DNA of 51,919 nucleotides from Frankia nepalensis (GTDB lineage Bacteria > Actinomycetota > Actinomycetes > Frankiales > Frankiaceae), in NCBI RefSeq assembly GCF_016786325.1, contig NZ_JADWYU010000219.1:1-51919 (forward strand), given 5' to 3'. The position numbers were made by a program, and so were the translations under genes. Under the pieces are notes generated by a model. That model saw only the letters and a list, made by a program, of their open reading frames with translations. It made no database searches and was not told the origin of the DNA. Shown here in pieces: positions 8,718 to 19,526 of the stretch. Each line of letters starts with the position of its first letter. Within the stretch, counting starts at the first letter, position 1.

Positions 8718-11480
8718 ATGCGGGCGGAGCTGAGGATCAGCAACGGCATAGAGGTGGTCATCGTGCCACCGGACCGGCCGTTCGTCGTCGGCCGCGGCAC
8801 CGGCGCCGACCTGCGGCTGGGTGACCCGCGGGTGTCCCGGCGCCATCTGATGCTCGAGCCGACGGAGGACGGCTGGGCGGCGGTGGACATCAGCGCCAAC
8901 GGGACGTGGGCCGAGGGCCGGCGGGTGCAGCGGGTCGCCCTGAACCGGACGGTCCTGCTCAGCCTCGGCGCGGCGAACGGCCCGCAGATCACCCTTCTCC
9001 CCGGCCAGGCGAACCCGACGCCCCTGCCCGTCCCGGCCGCCAACCCGCCCGTCCCGGTGGCCGCCCCTCAGGCCTCACCGGCGCCGTCGGTCCCCCCGGT
9101 TCCTCCCGCCATCCGGCCTCCCGTCGGCCCCCCGGCGTCCACCGTCGTCTCGGTGCCTCCGATGGTGCCCGGCCCCCCGGTGGCGCCCGGCCCCCCGATG
9201 GCGCCGGCGCCGGTCGGGCCTCCCGGCTGGGACCAGCCCCAGGCCCAGCCGCCGCCGGACCCGGCGGACGCGAGCGAGCACCACGACCAGATGACGCTGC
9301 GGGTGGGCGACCACCGGCCGAAGACCGGGCCGATGATGCCGCCTCACCAGCCGGCCAGTGGGCCGGGCCTGCCGCCCACGGGGCCGGAGGCCGGCCGGAC
9401 CCACGCGCTGCGCCCGGGGCGCATGCTGATCGGGCGGGCGCTGTCGAACGACATCATCGTCGGCGACCTGCTGGCCTCGCGCGAGCACGCCGAGCTGTTC
9501 TTCGGCCGCAGCGGCCTGGAGATCGTCGACCTCGGCTCGGCGAACGGCACGTTCGTCAACGGCCGGCGCGTCGACCGGACTCCGTTGCGGCCCGGCGACC
9601 TGATCGCCATCGGGCACCACATCTTCTCCGTCGAGCTGGACCGGCTCGTCGAGTACCTCGACACCGGCGACGTCAAGTTCGAGGTCGACGGCCTGTGCGT
9701 CGACATCGGCGGGACCCGGCTGCTGCACGACATCTCGTTCCGGCTGCCCGGCAGCGCCCTGCTCGCGGTCATCGGCCCCAGCGGCGCCGGCAAGTCGACG
9801 TTGCTGAACGCGCTCACCGGCTTCCGGCCCGCGACCGAGGGCACCGTGCGCTACGCGGGACGCGACCTGTACGCCCAGTACGACGAGCTGCGCCGCCGGA
9901 TCGGCTACGTCCCGCAGGACGACATCCTGCACACCACCCTGACCGTCCGCCAGGCCCTCGAGTACGGTGCCCAGCTGCGTTTCCCCGCCGAGACCACCAA
10001 GGACGAACGGCGCACCCGGATCGAGGCGGTGCTCGCCGAGCTCGGCCTCACCGGGAGCGGCGACCTCGGCCTCGACCTGCTCGCCGGCCTGGCCGGCGAC
10101 GGGTTCACCGACGCCGAGCTGGGGCCGCCGGAAGGGCCGCCGGCCGCGCCGGACGGCCAGGGCGGCCCGGTCGTCGACCTCGCCGACCGGCAGGTCAAGA
10201 CGCTGTCCGGCGGGCAGCGCAAGCGCACCAGCGTCGCCCTGGAGCTGCTGACCCAGCCGACGCTGCTCTACCTCGACGAGCCCACCTCCGGCCTCGACCC
10301 GGGTCTGGACCTCGAGGTCATGGAGTCGCTGCGCCGGCTCGCCGACGGCGGCCGGACGGTCGTCGTCACCACGCACAGCGTCGCCCAGCTCGACCTGTGC
10401 GACTACGTGCTCGTGCTCGCCAAGGGCGGGCGCGTCGCCTACTTCGGGCCGCCCCAGCACGCCCTGCCGTTCCTCGGCGCGTCCACCTGGTCGCAGGCGT
10501 TCCGCGCCCTCGGGACGGTCCGCGGCGCCGCGGCGTTCGCCCGCCGCTACCGGGCCTCGCCCTACTACGTCCACAGCTCGGCCCGGGTGCCGCAGGCGGT
10601 TCCCCCGGAGATGCCCGGCCTGCGCCAGCAGTCGGTGCTGTCGCAGATGCTCACGCTCTCCCGCCGCTACCTGCGGGTGATCGCTTCCGACCGGTCCTAC
10701 CTGCGGCTGCTGATCGCCTATCCGTTCGTCCTCGGTGTGATCCCCCGAATCATCGACCCATCGATGAAGCTGACCGCGATGGCCGACGGTCAGCCGAACC
10801 GGAACGCGGCGCTGGTACTGCTGGTACTCGTGCTCTGCGGGATCTTCCTGGGGGCATCCAGCTCCGTCCGCGAGATCGTCAAGGAACGGGAGATCTATCG
10901 CCGAGAACGTGGGATCGGCCTGTCCATCACCGCCTACCTCGGCTCCAAGGTGGCGGTGCTGACGCTGATCGTCACGGCGCAGGCCGTGATCTTCACGATG
11001 GTCGGCGTCGCCGGGCGCACCCCACCGGATGGCGTGCTGACCGGCGTCCCCCTGCTGGAGATCATGATCGTCGTCGCGCTGGCGACCGTCGCGTCGGCGA
11101 TGATGGGCCTGGTCATCTCGGCGCTGGTCGACAACGCGGACAAGACGATGCCGATGCTGGTGCTGCTCGCGATGTCGCAGCTGCTGTTCACCGGCGCCTT
11201 CATGCCGCTGGCCGACAAGGTCGGTCTCAACCAGCTGAGCTTCATCTTCCCCGCGCGCTGGGGCTATGCCGCCTGCGCCTCGGTCACCGACATCATCCGC
11301 ATCCAGATGCTCGGCAACGAACGACTGAATCCCGGCACCGTCGCCGACCCGTTCTTCGAGCCCACCACCTCGGCCTATCTGCTCGACCTCGGCGGCCTCG
11401 TCGGCATCAGCGTGGTCAGCATCGTCGCCACCGGCCTGCTGCTGCGCCGCCTCGACCCCCGGGTCGCCCGCCGCCGGTAG
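8718..11480 (+). CDS. double-FHA ABC exporter (Rv1747-like)
   Basis: A 920-residue half-transporter with cytoplasmic phosphopeptide-binding domains. FHA-1 (about 20-95) has GR at 25-26, SRRH at 40-43 and NG at 61-62. A Pro-rich linker runs to about 225. FHA-2 (about 230-310) has GR, SREH and NGT. The ABC ATPase follows with Walker A GPSGAGKST near 353, signature LSGGQRKR near 495 and Walker B LLYLDEPTSGLDPG near 515. A six-helix ABC2-type membrane domain fills about 640-917. The order matches Mycobacterium tuberculosis Rv1747, whose FHA domains read threonine phosphorylation by a Hanks kinase (established for that protein); it is slightly longer here. Nearby partner candidates are the kinase at 21519 and the phosphatase at 17355. 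An out-of-frame copy of the start region (GCGATGCGGGCGGAGC) lies 23 bases upstream. Confidence 0.93.
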   Translation: MRAELRISNGIEVVIVPPDRPFVVGRGTGADLRLGDPRVSRRHLMLEPTEDGWAAVDISANGTWAEGRRVQRVALNRTVLLSLGAANGPQITLLPGQANPTPLPVPAANPPVPVAAPQASPAPSVPPVPPAIRPPVGPPASTVVSVPPMVPGPPVAPGPPMAPAPVGPPGWDQPQAQPPPDPADASEHHDQMTLRVGDHRPKTGPMMPPHQPASGPGLPPTGPEAGRTHALRPGRMLIGRALSNDIIVGDLLASREHAELFFGRSGLEIVDLGSANGTFVNGRRVDRTPLRPGDLIAIGHHIFSVELDRLVEYLDTGDVKFEVDGLCVDIGGTRLLHDISFRLPGSALLAVIGPSGAGKSTLLNALTGFRPATEGTVRYAGRDLYAQYDELRRRIGYVPQDDILHTTLTVRQALEYGAQLRFPAETTKDERRTRIEAVLAELGLTGSGDLGLDLLAGLAGDGFTDAELGPPEGPPAAPDGQGGPVVDLADRQVKTLSGGQRKRTSVALELLTQPTLLYLDEPTSGLDPGLDLEVMESLRRLADGGRTVVVTTHSVAQLDLCDYVLVLAKGGRVAYFGPPQHALPFLGASTWSQAFRALGTVRGAAAFARRYRASPYYVHSSARVPQAVPPEMPGLRQQSVLSQMLTLSRRYLRVIASDRSYLRLLIAYPFVLGVIPRIIDPSMKLTAMADGQPNRNAALVLLVLVLCGIFLGASSSVREIVKEREIYRRERGIGLSITAYLGSKVAVLTLIVTAQAVIFTMVGVAGRTPPDGVLTGVPLLEIMIVVALATVASAMMGLVISALVDNADKTMPMLVLLAMSQLLFTGAFMPLADKVGLNQLSFIFPARWGYAACASVTDIIRIQMLGNERLNPGTVADPFFEPTTSAYLLDLGGLVGISVVSIVATGLLLRRLDPRVARRR

Positions 11481-11518
11481 CCGGCGCGCGGCGACGCCCG
11501 ACACCGCGCGCCCACCGG

Positions 11519-14500
11519 TCAGGAGACGGTCTTGGCGAGGGCCGCGGCGAGGATCCTGCGCTCGCGCTCGCCGGTGACGCCGTCGATCCTGGCGCCGGCA
11601 CACTGGAGTGTGAGGGCGAGAGGACGGCTGCCGACGAGCGCGGCACGGCCGGACAGCCCGAACAGTGTCATGGTGCGGTCGGCACCCGCGGTGACCAGGT
11701 AGCGGTCACCGCAGAACAGCACAGCCGTCACCGCGGCCTGGTGCGGCCGTTCGGACCAGACCGCTTCCAGGAGGTCACCGCCCGGCTGGGTACTGATCCT
11801 CCACAGCGCGACCGTGCCGTCGGCGTGACCGGTGGTGATCAAACTCGGCCTGGTTCCCTGGACGGGCAGCACGTCGAAGCTGGTGACCCGCTCGGTCGGC
11901 AGCAGGGTGACGTGCTGCGCCGAACCACCATTCACCCGGCGGACGAGCGCGAGACGGCCGTCCCCCCAGGGCACCACGGCCGTCGTGTCACCGTCGACAA
12001 GTGCGCCACAGCCCACCCCCTTGCTCGCCAGCGCGAGCACGATCGACCTGCCGACCGGGTCATACCGCAGCACGTGGGGCCCGGCTGGCCGTTCCAGGCT
12101 GAGCAGCAGGTCCGCACCGGCGTCGCGCAGGCTGCGCAGGTCCATACGCGGACGGAAGCGTGACGCCAGGAGCAGCCTGTCGTGGACGGGCAGATGGATC
12201 TCCAGACCAGCGGCGGCGAGCACGACCAGCTCGCCGGTCGGGCCGACCGCTACGCCCTGGATGTCGTTCGGCAGCTCCCGGGCGAACGAGTCGACGTCCA
12301 GCCGGCTCTTGAGGACAAGCCGCCACCTGCGGAGCTTGTTGTCGCTGTAGAACGCGTAGACCGCGCCGCTGCCATCGGTCTCGCCCTCGGCTGTCCGCGA
12401 CAGCGTCAGTACCCGGGCGGTCTCCTCGAGCCGCACGCCTGTCAGGTCGGCGTCGCGCAGGTCCACGTCCCGCAGGTCCGCGTTGTCGAGGTTGGCATAG
12501 CGCAATGACGAGCCGCGGAAGTCCATCCCGCGCAGGTTGGCGCCGGCGAGGTAGGCATAGTCAAGGTCGAGGCCCGACCAGTCCGCGCGTGGGAGATCGA
12601 GCCGAACGGCGTGCAGGAGCGAGATCGCGTTACCGCCAAGGCTGCCCGGGTTGCCACCTCGAACCGCCCCACGGGCCAGCCCCAGCAGATGCGCGAGGAC
12701 CCGATCCCGGTCCGGCTCGGGAAGGTCCCCGATCATGAGCTTGAGAAAATCCGTGACCTCCGGCTGCAGCGGCGCGAGCGCGAGCATCCGCCGGGCGTCG
12801 CCCTGCCGCAACGCGCGCAGGACCGCGCGGGCGAAGAAGTACTCACGCATCGACCGGTGGAAGAAGTCGACCGGCCAGCAGTCCTGGTCGACGCCGTGCA
12901 CCGGCTTGAGCAACGACCTGATCCCGATCCGCGCCCGCGCGTCGTCCGCGGCGTCGGTGTCGACCGGGGCGACGGTTCCGTCGCTCATCCGCCACAGCTT
13001 CTCGGCAAGCCCGCCGTCCGGCAGCCGCAGCGATCTGAGCTCGATATAGGTCCTCTCCTCGAGATAGAGATGGGTCGCGATCTCCTCGAGGATCGCCTGC
13101 AGGTTGTCGATGGTCTCTGTGCGCGTCACCTCCGCCTGGTCGTCCGCGAGAAACTCGATCTTGCGGCGAATGCTGCGTTCCACATATGTCCGGTAGAGCA
13201 CCAGCTCGTCGAAGTGGTCGTCCGGCAGCTCGGGCAGAGCCTCCTTGATCATGTCCAGGAACAGCGGCTTCCGCGCGAGCCCGATCGGGTCGTAGAGGTT
13301 CGCGAGCCGGCTGAGCTTCTTCTCCGCGTCGACCTTCCGCGCGTATGACGAGAGGTGCTCCAGCACCTGACCACGCGCGGCGTGCGCCAGCCGGAGAATC
13401 CGCGGGCCACCCACCCGGTCGAGGAACCGCTGCTGGTCGCGTTGACGCTCGAAGAACTGGGTCCGCGACGTGATGAGCAGCTTGGAACGCGAGAACAGCT
13501 CATGACAGTCCGCGAGCTTGTTGATGTTGTCGCGGAGCGAGGCGGGATCCAGTCGCACCGACATCTCGTCGAATCCGTCGAGGATCACCAGGGTCCGGTA
13601 CCTGTCGCACAGCGCCCACCACTCGGCGACAGTGGCGCCGATCTCCGCGAGGCGTCGTTCCAACAGCTCGCGGCCGTCCCGGACGTTGCGCAGATCCTTC
13701 AGCGCGAGCCGCAGCGGGATCCAGCCGATGTCAGGCTCACGCAGCGCCTCGGCGGAGAGCCGCCTGCTCAGCAGGTAGGTGAAGAAGCTCTTGCCCTCGC
13801 CGAACTCGGCGAGCAGCAGCAGCGAGCCGGCCTCCCTGCTCCCGTCGCGCAGCCAGGCCCGGACCTCGGTCTCCAGGGGGCACCCGAGCCGGATCCCGTT
13901 CTCGTCGGCCGCCTCGGGCTCGACGAAGTCACCCAGCAGTTCCCGGAACCGGGCACGGTCCTCACCGGAGATGCAGTGCAGGGCGTCGTCGACGAGATAG
14001 CCGCGCCAGGCCGCCGGGAATCTGACCGGCTTCCTCAGCAGCGCGCGCCACCGGCCGACGACCTCGGCACGCGAGGGCGTCGGCCCGGGGTATGGCTCGC
14101 CGTAGATGGCCTCGTAGACGGCGGGGTCCAGGGCGAAGAGCTCCCGCAGGCCGTTCTCCGGGCTCCAGATCTGGACCTCGAACGGATAGCTGTGGCCCTC
14201 GTTCCAGCGACGCACCCGGGCTCGCAGCTCGTCGGTCGGGTCCGCCCGCGGCGCGAGGATGACAAACTGGTCGACTCCGGCGCCGGCCGCGCCTTCCTCG
14301 CTCTCGGCCAGCCGTCCGGCGACGTCGCGCAGCGTCAGCGGACCCGGAACATCGCTGATCTCCGCATGGCAGGTCGCCCATCTCCGGTGCAATCGCCCCG
14401 CGGCCACGCTGTCGAACCGGGCGTCGTGCCACTGCGGCGTTCCCGCGTCCTGCCGCCGCAGCAGGTTGAGGACGGCCTCTCCCTCCGCCGGCACCATCGT

Positions 14501-17011
14501 GAAGACCAGTTGCAGCAGAGCCAGCAGCCGCTCCTCGACGGAGTCGCCCTCGCGGCCGTCCCGCGGCTCCGAATCACCTACCGACGGCGTTCGCTCGGGC
14601 GCCACCCGCTCGCCGGGCGGTGACGACACACCCGTGGCCGCGACGGGGATGGCGGTGGAATCCAGCGAGAAGTCGTTACCCGTCGCAAGCGCTGCCCAGA
14701 CACCCAGGATCCACCGTCGTCGCTGGGGCTCGGCCCACACCACGTCCCGGAGCTCGTCGTCCAGCAGGAACCCGAACTCCGCCACCAGGCGGTCGCGCCG
14801 GTCACCCTCAAGTCCGGCGACGACCTGCGCGAGATCGTCTCGAACCGCCGCGGCGTCCCGCTCCCAGTCCGCCGCCAGCAGCCGCCGCCGGATCGCCACC
14901 ACCCGTGCATCCGGGTCGAAGGCGTCCCGCGCCGCCGTCCCGCCGGCCGCGGCACTGAACTGCGCCGCCGCCCGGCGGGTAAGTGGGTTCTCCTCTCCGA
15001 AGCGGGCGCGATATGCCGTGAGAACCTGCATCGCCTCGTGCGGCCGGCGCGCCTTTCCGAGATGGCGTACCACCTCCTCGAGGCGGTACCGGTCAGCCGG
15101 GTCCGGCGCGTCCTCGGCCGGGGCGGGCAGGTGCGGCAGCTCCGGCAGCCCACCCCAGCGGTCCAGGAAGTCGGCCGCCAGCCGACCGTTCAGGGTTTCG
15201 ACCCGGGCCTTCCGGTGGTTCTCATAGCTGCGGCCGGACTCGCCGGGAGGACCGCCGATCAGCGACAGGACCAGGGAGTGAAAGCCGACCTGCTCCCCCA
15301 TCCCGCGGTGCCACAGCAGCGACATCTGTTCAAACGTCGCCAACAGGTCGCGAGCGCTACTCAGATCCATACCGGATGTCAGACCCCACAGGCGCACGAC
15401 GACTTCCGCCGGTACCTGCGTGCACCCCTCGAAGGTCGCCAGCTCGCCGAACCGTCGCGCCTGGTCTTCGGACAGCCACGCCAGGCTCGGCGCGAGCGCC
15501 TCCCACAGGCTCGTGTACGAGTAGTCGTCGAAGACCGTCGGCACGAGGGGGTTCTCCTCCTCGAACTCCTGCGCGACGTCCGCCCATCGGTGCCCGCGAC
15601 GAACCGCCGCCCCGGCCGCCGCGAGCGCAAGCGGCCAGCCGGAACAGCGAGCGAGCAACCTGTCCGCCTCGGGCGGCAGGTCCGCGGCAAGACAACCGGC
15701 GTGGCTGGAAAGCACCACCCTCGCCGGTTCGGCCGGTAGCCGCCCCATACCGAAGTAGGTATAGCCGGCGTCTAACGCCAGCGTCTTGACGCGTGTTGTG
15801 AAAAGCACTGTCAGAGCGCTGCCGCCCGTCACCACCGCATGGAGAGCATCGGCGGACCAGACATCATCGAGTACCAGGAGACATCTGGTCCCCTCGAGCA
15901 GATCCAGCAGCCGGCGGGCTCCCTCGGCCACGCTGGCGACAGTCTCCGTGTCCCCGAACGCGGCCAACACCTCCGCGAGCAGTTCCCGCGGATCCCGGGT
16001 CTGGCCGGCGGTCACCCACACGATCCCGTCCAGAAATGCCGCCGCCACCGCCGCGTCATGGACCAACGCGCGGGCGAGCGCGCTCTTTCCGACGCCCGCT
16101 ATTCCGGTCAGCCCGACGACGGCAGCGCCCTCCTCGGGCGTCAGCAGGGCGCGGATCGCCTCCAGCTCAGGGTCCACCGAGACATACGTCGCGGGTAGCG
16201 ACGGGAGAAGATCACGGGACGGAACGATCCTTTCCGCCCGTTGGGCGACCTTCAGCCGCAGGCCAAGGCCACCCAGCTTGCTCCGTACCTCGTCAACCGA
16301 CTTCGGGCCGAGGTTGCGGATGCCGAGCAGGGCACCCTCGGTGCGCGCCACCAGGTCGCCGGTCGTGTGGATGCCCTCCCGCTTGAGAAGGTTGTAGGTG
16401 CGGATGGTCGGGTCCAGCTCCTCGATCGGCAGCGCCAGGTTTTGCAACCTTTCCGTCACCTCGTCCAGCGAGTCCTCGCCAAAGCCCTGGATACTGAGAA
16501 GATCCGCCTCGCTGCGCGAGACCAGGTCGCCGACCGTGTGGATACCCGCCTGCCGGAGACAGTCGCGGGAACGGGCCATCAGCCCCAGCGTCTCGAGCGG
16601 CAGCGCCTGATCGGCCAGCACCGGGAGGTAAAACGCCATGGATGTGCTGCCGTCGGCGCCAGCCGACGATGCGTCGGGGTCCTGGATGGAGGGGTTCGGC
16701 TCGGCGAGCCGTCGCAGGCGGAGATTGTGTGGATAGTCATTCAGGGCAGCGGCCAGAAGACGGCTATAGGGACTGGCGAGTATGCCTTTCTCGAACTCGT
16801 TGAAGACCAGCGTCCACCACTGGTGCGCGGTCAGCCCGTACCAGCTCGGTGACTGGTTTCCGGGGTAGTGGATCGTCCGCAACACGACGTTGGCCGCCAC
16901 GCTGTCGACGTACAGCGTCGAGACCACGTCCAGTAGCTCGAGGCGTTCCTGCCGGCCCAGTGAAATCTCGTTCGAGTCGTCCCACTCGTCATCGGAAGGT
17001 GACGCCGACAC
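11519..17011 (-). CDS. giant double-STAND protein: EAD-like, two alpha-CTD-like modules, NB-ARC, NACHT, pentapeptide repeats, WD40-like tail
   Basis: 1830 residues with no transmembrane segment. Residues 17-105 resemble an effector-associated domain, the adaptor that bacterial STAND ATPases use to recruit effectors. Residues 131-192 and 194-255 are two copies of the RNA polymerase alpha C-terminal domain fold. The second ([20 protein letters not shown], then [12 protein letters not shown]) closely follows actinobacterial RpoA. Residues 275-590 form an NB-ARC ATPase: Walker A GIAGVGKS 303-310, Walker [10 protein letters not shown], sensor FTTR and GLPL-like SGWPLAL. Residues 860-975 may be a degenerate nuclease-like fold. 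A NACHT NTPase follows with GEGKS at 1071-1075, LVILDGFDE at 1141-1149, TSR at 1181-1183, and its [11 protein letters not shown] motif near 1384. Pentapeptide repeats span 1469-1528 and a WD40-like propeller runs to the end. It stands alone and convergent to the FHA-ABC gene. A role in phage or stress sensing is inferred from architecture. Confidence 0.87.
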   Translation of the reverse strand: MSASPSDDEWDDSNEISLGRQERLELLDVVSTLYVDSVAANVVLRTIHYPGNQSPSWYGLTAHQWWTLVFNEFEKGILASPYSRLLAAALNDYPHNLRLRRLAEPNPSIQDPDASSAGADGSTSMAFYLPVLADQALPLETLGLMARSRDCLRQAGIHTVGDLVSRSEADLLSIQGFGEDSLDEVTERLQNLALPIEELDPTIRTYNLLKREGIHTTGDLVARTEGALLGIRNLGPKSVDEVRSKLGGLGLRLKVAQRAERIVPSRDLLPSLPATYVSVDPELEAIRALLTPEEGAAVVGLTGIAGVGKSALARALVHDAAVAAAFLDGIVWVTAGQTRDPRELLAEVLAAFGDTETVASVAEGARRLLDLLEGTRCLLVLDDVWSADALHAVVTGGSALTVLFTTRVKTLALDAGYTYFGMGRLPAEPARVVLSSHAGCLAADLPPEADRLLARCSGWPLALAAAGAAVRRGHRWADVAQEFEEENPLVPTVFDDYSYTSLWEALAPSLAWLSEDQARRFGELATFEGCTQVPAEVVVRLWGLTSGMDLSSARDLLATFEQMSLLWHRGMGEQVGFHSLVLSLIGGPPGESGRSYENHRKARVETLNGRLAADFLDRWGGLPELPHLPAPAEDAPDPADRYRLEEVVRHLGKARRPHEAMQVLTAYRARFGEENPLTRRAAAQFSAAAGGTAARDAFDPDARVVAIRRRLLAADWERDAAAVRDDLAQVVAGLEGDRRDRLVAEFGFLLDDELRDVVWAEPQRRRWILGVWAALATGNDFSLDSTAIPVAATGVSSPPGERVAPERTPSVGDSEPRDGREGDSVEERLLALLQLVFTMVPAEGEAVLNLLRRQDAGTPQWHDARFDSVAAGRLHRRWATCHAEISDVPGPLTLRDVAGRLAESEEGAAGAGVDQFVILAPRADPTDELRARVRRWNEGHSYPFEVQIWSPENGLRELFALDPAVYEAIYGEPYPGPTPSRAEVVGRWRALLRKPVRFPAAWRGYLVDDALHCISGEDRARFRELLGDFVEPEAADENGIRLGCPLETEVRAWLRDGSREAGSLLLLAEFGEGKSFFTYLLSRRLSAEALREPDIGWIPLRLALKDLRNVRDGRELLERRLAEIGATVAEWWALCDRYRTLVILDGFDEMSVRLDPASLRDNINKLADCHELFSRSKLLITSRTQFFERQRDQQRFLDRVGGPRILRLAHAARGQVLEHLSSYARKVDAEKKLSRLANLYDPIGLARKPLFLDMIKEALPELPDDHFDELVLYRTYVERSIRRKIEFLADDQAEVTRTETIDNLQAILEEIATHLYLEERTYIELRSLRLPDGGLAEKLWRMSDGTVAPVDTDAADDARARIGIRSLLKPVHGVDQDCWPVDFFHRSMREYFFARAVLRALRQGDARRMLALAPLQPEVTDFLKLMIGDLPEPDRDRVLAHLLGLARGAVRGGNPGSLGGNAISLLHAVRLDLPRADWSGLDLDYAYLAGANLRGMDFRGSSLRYANLDNADLRDVDLRDADLTGVRLEETARVLTLSRTAEGETDGSGAVYAFYSDNKLRRWRLVLKSRLDVDSFARELPNDIQGVAVGPTGELVVLAAAGLEIHLPVHDRLLLASRFRPRMDLRSLRDAGADLLLSLERPAGPHVLRYDPVGRSIVLALASKGVGCGALVDGDTTAVVPWGDGRLALVRRVNGGSAQHVTLLPTERVTSFDVLPVQGTRPSLITTGHADGTVALWRISTQPGGDLLEAVWSERPHQAAVTAVLFCGDRYLVTAGADRTMTLFGLSGRAALVGSRPLALTLQCAGARIDGVTGERERRILAAALAKTVS

Positions 17012-17354
17012 GCTACGTCCATCCGCTCTTGACCCAGGCCCGCCAGGCGGCGGGACGGCTCCAGCCGCTCGATCCGAGGCAGGCTGTCATCGGCCCGGCT
17101 GGGCTGAGGGCGGTCACGAGTCCCCCCGCAAGGTCGCGACATGGTGGCCAGGGCATCGAACTCGCCACCAAGCGTAGTCCCAGCGATCAGTCCGGGGACA
17201 GGTCGGGCATTCGGCCAGCTGATCCGGCCAGCTCTGAGGTCCTTCCCATGAACGACCGTGGTGGGGTCGTTCGACCCGCCGACGCACGCGCGCTTCTCGT
17301 GGTCTGAACCCGTCGGCGGGCGGCGCTGGCCCGGGCTGGGCCGGCCGTCGCCGG
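17012..17354. other. 343-bp intergenic region upstream of the STAND gene
   Basis: No gene is supported. Both flanking genes run leftward, so this holds the 3' end of the phosphatase transcript and the promoter of the giant STAND gene. Apart from the inverted repeat at 17250-17272 no clear promoter hexamers were seen. Confidence 0.5.
17250..17272. promoter_or_regulatory. perfect 8-bp inverted repeat
   Basis: GAACGACC and GGTCGTTC are separated by seven bases. The site lies 83 bases beyond the stop of the phosphatase gene and 240 bases upstream of the STAND start. It lacks a T-run on either strand, so it is more likely an operator than an intrinsic terminator, though a T-less terminator cannot be excluded. 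Confidence 0.45.
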
Positions 17355-19469
17355 TCAGCCGGTGGCGACCGCGAGAAGGCAGAGGTCGTCCTCCCGTTCC
17401 GACGGCGCGACCGCGCGCAGGATGTGGTCACAGAGCAAATCCGGGTCGGCGGGGTCGGCGGGGTCTGCGTGGGGCGTCGGCGCCATCGCCGCCTCGGCGA
17501 GCGCCACGAGCCGGTCCGTCAGCGAGCGCCCCCGGCGTTCGACCAGGCCGTCGCTGTAGAGCAGCAGCCGCGCCCCCGGCGCGAGCCGCACGCTGCTCTG
17601 GCCGTAGGCGGCCGCCGTGTCGACGCCGAGGATCGGGCCGTGCACCTCCTCCAGGTAGCGCGGCCCGGCGCCGTCCGCCGGCTCGCCCACCCCCGGTGGG
17701 GCGGCGAGCAGGAGTGGTGGCGGGTGCCCGGCGCACGACCAGATCAGCCGGCCCGTGGTGGGGTCCAGGTGCGCGACCACGGCGGTCGCGAGCAGCTCGT
17801 CGCCCTGGTCGCCGAGGTTGGCCGACAGCTGGGTGGTGATGTCCGCCGGCGCCTGCAGCTGCAGCGCGTAGGCCCTGGCGGCATGGCGCAGCTCGGCCAT
17901 CGTCGACACCGCCGGCAGGCCGTGGCCACCGACGTCGCCGACCACGAGGCTCAGCGTCCCGTCGGCGAGCACGGTCGCGTCGTACCAGTCGCCGCCGATC
18001 CCGATGTCCCGGCCGGCCGGCAGGTAACGCGCCGACAGGCGGACGCCGTCGACGTCGGGCAGGGTGCGCGGCAGGACGGCGCGCTGCAGCATCTCGACGT
18101 TGGACATCTGCCGCTCGTAGAGCCGGGCCCGTTCGAGCGCCTGGGCGAACGGGCCGACGAGGGTGCGCAGGAAACGGCGCTCCTCCTCGGTGAAGGTGTG
18201 CGGGCCCGGCCAGCCCAGCAGCAGCACGCCGATCGGGCGCCCGGACACGACCAGCGGCAGGCTGGCGATCGCGTCGATGCTCATCGCGTCGAGATTGGGC
18301 GCCCGCTCCGGGAAGTCGCGCAGGTAGCTCGCCCGGTTCTGGTCGAACCGGGGCTGGCCGGTACGCAGCAGCTCGGCGGTGACGGCCGGGCCGAAATCGG
18401 GCATCCGCGCCCAGGCCCGGGTGAGGAACGCCGAGTGCGGCCGGGTGATGACCCGCGGCGGGCCGTCGTCCTCCATCAGCGTGACGCCGGTGAACAGCAC
18501 GCCCAGGTCGGCCGCGGCCGACCGGGCGGCGGCGTCGCACAGCTCGTCCACCGTCAGCGCCTGGTCGAGCTCGACGGTGACATCCAGCAGCTGCCGGGAC
18601 CGGCGCAGGGCCGACGACAGCGACCCGATCAGCTCCGCACGCTCCGTGTCGGCGTGGTGGCGCGCGTCGGCGTTGCGCATCGTGACGACCAGGCCGTCGG
18701 GGATGGTGAACATGCGGACGGCCCACCACACACCGTCCCGGTCGGTCTCCTCGATCTCGAGCACCGTGGCCGCGCCTGGCTTCCCCGGAGCCGCCGGTTC
18801 GGCCCGGCGGCGGCGCAGCTCCGCCACCCGCTCCCGGACCGGAGCGAGCAGCACCTCGGCGGCGGGCCGGCCGATGATCTCCTGGGGCGCCAGGCCGAAC
18901 TGCCGCACCGCCTCGATGTTGGCGTACACGATCGTGTCGGCCTCGTCGAGCACGAGCACGATGTCGCCCACGTGGTCGAGCGCCCGGGCGACCCGCTCCC
19001 GGACCGTGCGAACCGAGGTCCGGTCGGAGCTGAAGCCGATGACACGCAGCGTGCCGTCCGCGGCGTCGACGAGCACGCCCGCCCGGGTCTGGACCCAGCC
19101 GACCGAGCCGTCCGGGCGCAGCACCCGGTACTCCTCCAGGAAGGTGCTCTGGGTACGCAGCGCCCTGTCCCTGGCCCGCTGGACCATTTCCCGCTCGTCC
19201 GGGTGCACCCTCGCCAGGACGTCGTCCATCGCCACCGGCCCCGGGTCATCCCCGAGCCCGAGCAGCCTGGCGGCCGCGCGGTCCGTGAGCACCCGCCCGC
19301 TGGCGACATCCCAGTCCCACAGCCCGATCCCGACGCCCGAGAACGCCCGGTACAGACCGTTGGCGTCCAGGTCAACGTTGTCCCTGTCGACGGTGCCCTG
19401 GCCCGCCCGGAACGCCCGCCTGTCCGGCCCCTCGTCCATCGACTGCCCCTGTACCCGGCGCATCGCCAC
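17355..19469 (-). CDS. PAS-PAS-GAF-PP2C (SpoIIE-type) serine phosphatase
   Basis: A 704-residue soluble phosphatase that would dephosphorylate Ser/Thr on a partner such as an anti-sigma-factor antagonist or a Hanks-kinase substrate. PAS-1 lies at about 30-150 (GLWDWDVASGRV ... VHPDEREM), PAS-2 at about 155-265 (VLVLDEADTIVYANIEAV), and GAF at about 285-455. The SpoIIE/PP2C catalytic domain fills 475-700: metal-binding GGDWYDA and VGDVGGHGL, then CAGHPPPLLL, SDGLVERR and the C-terminal REDDLCLLAV. No histidine-kinase-like ATPase module is attached, unlike many relatives. The start could also be the Met at residue 11. It follows the gluconokinase gene on the same strand by 57 bases and may share its transcript. 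The signal sensed by the PAS and GAF domains is unknown. Confidence 0.9.
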   Translation of the reverse strand: MAMRRVQGQSMDEGPDRRAFRAGQGTVDRDNVDLDANGLYRAFSGVGIGLWDWDVASGRVLTDRAAARLLGLGDDPGPVAMDDVLARVHPDEREMVQRARDRALRTQSTFLEEYRVLRPDGSVGWVQTRAGVLVDAADGTLRVIGFSSDRTSVRTVRERVARALDHVGDIVLVLDEADTIVYANIEAVRQFGLAPQEIIGRPAAEVLLAPVRERVAELRRRRAEPAAPGKPGAATVLEIEETDRDGVWWAVRMFTIPDGLVVTMRNADARHHADTERAELIGSLSSALRRSRQLLDVTVELDQALTVDELCDAAARSAAADLGVLFTGVTLMEDDGPPRVITRPHSAFLTRAWARMPDFGPAVTAELLRTGQPRFDQNRASYLRDFPERAPNLDAMSIDAIASLPLVVSGRPIGVLLLGWPGPHTFTEEERRFLRTLVGPFAQALERARLYERQMSNVEMLQRAVLPRTLPDVDGVRLSARYLPAGRDIGIGGDWYDATVLADGTLSLVVGDVGGHGLPAVSTMAELRHAARAYALQLQAPADITTQLSANLGDQGDELLATAVVAHLDPTTGRLIWSCAGHPPPLLLAAPPGVGEPADGAGPRYLEEVHGPILGVDTAAAYGQSSVRLAPGARLLLYSDGLVERRGRSLTDRLVALAEAAMAPTPHADPADPADPDLLCDHILRAVAPSEREDDLCLLAVATG

Positions 19470-19526
19470 GCAAGCGGCCGGTAGCCGCCGCCCGCCACGG
19501 GCGCGAGCAGATCCTGGCGGGCGGGT

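Noticed and set aside
11481-11518. Terminator between the convergent FHA-ABC and STAND genes
   Set aside because: Only 38 bases, with alternating GC and no clean inverted repeat.
8906-12163. A 1085-codon open frame across the FHA-ABC and STAND genes
   Set aside because: Out-of-frame shadow spanning two convergent real genes, Arg/Pro-rich and without motifs.
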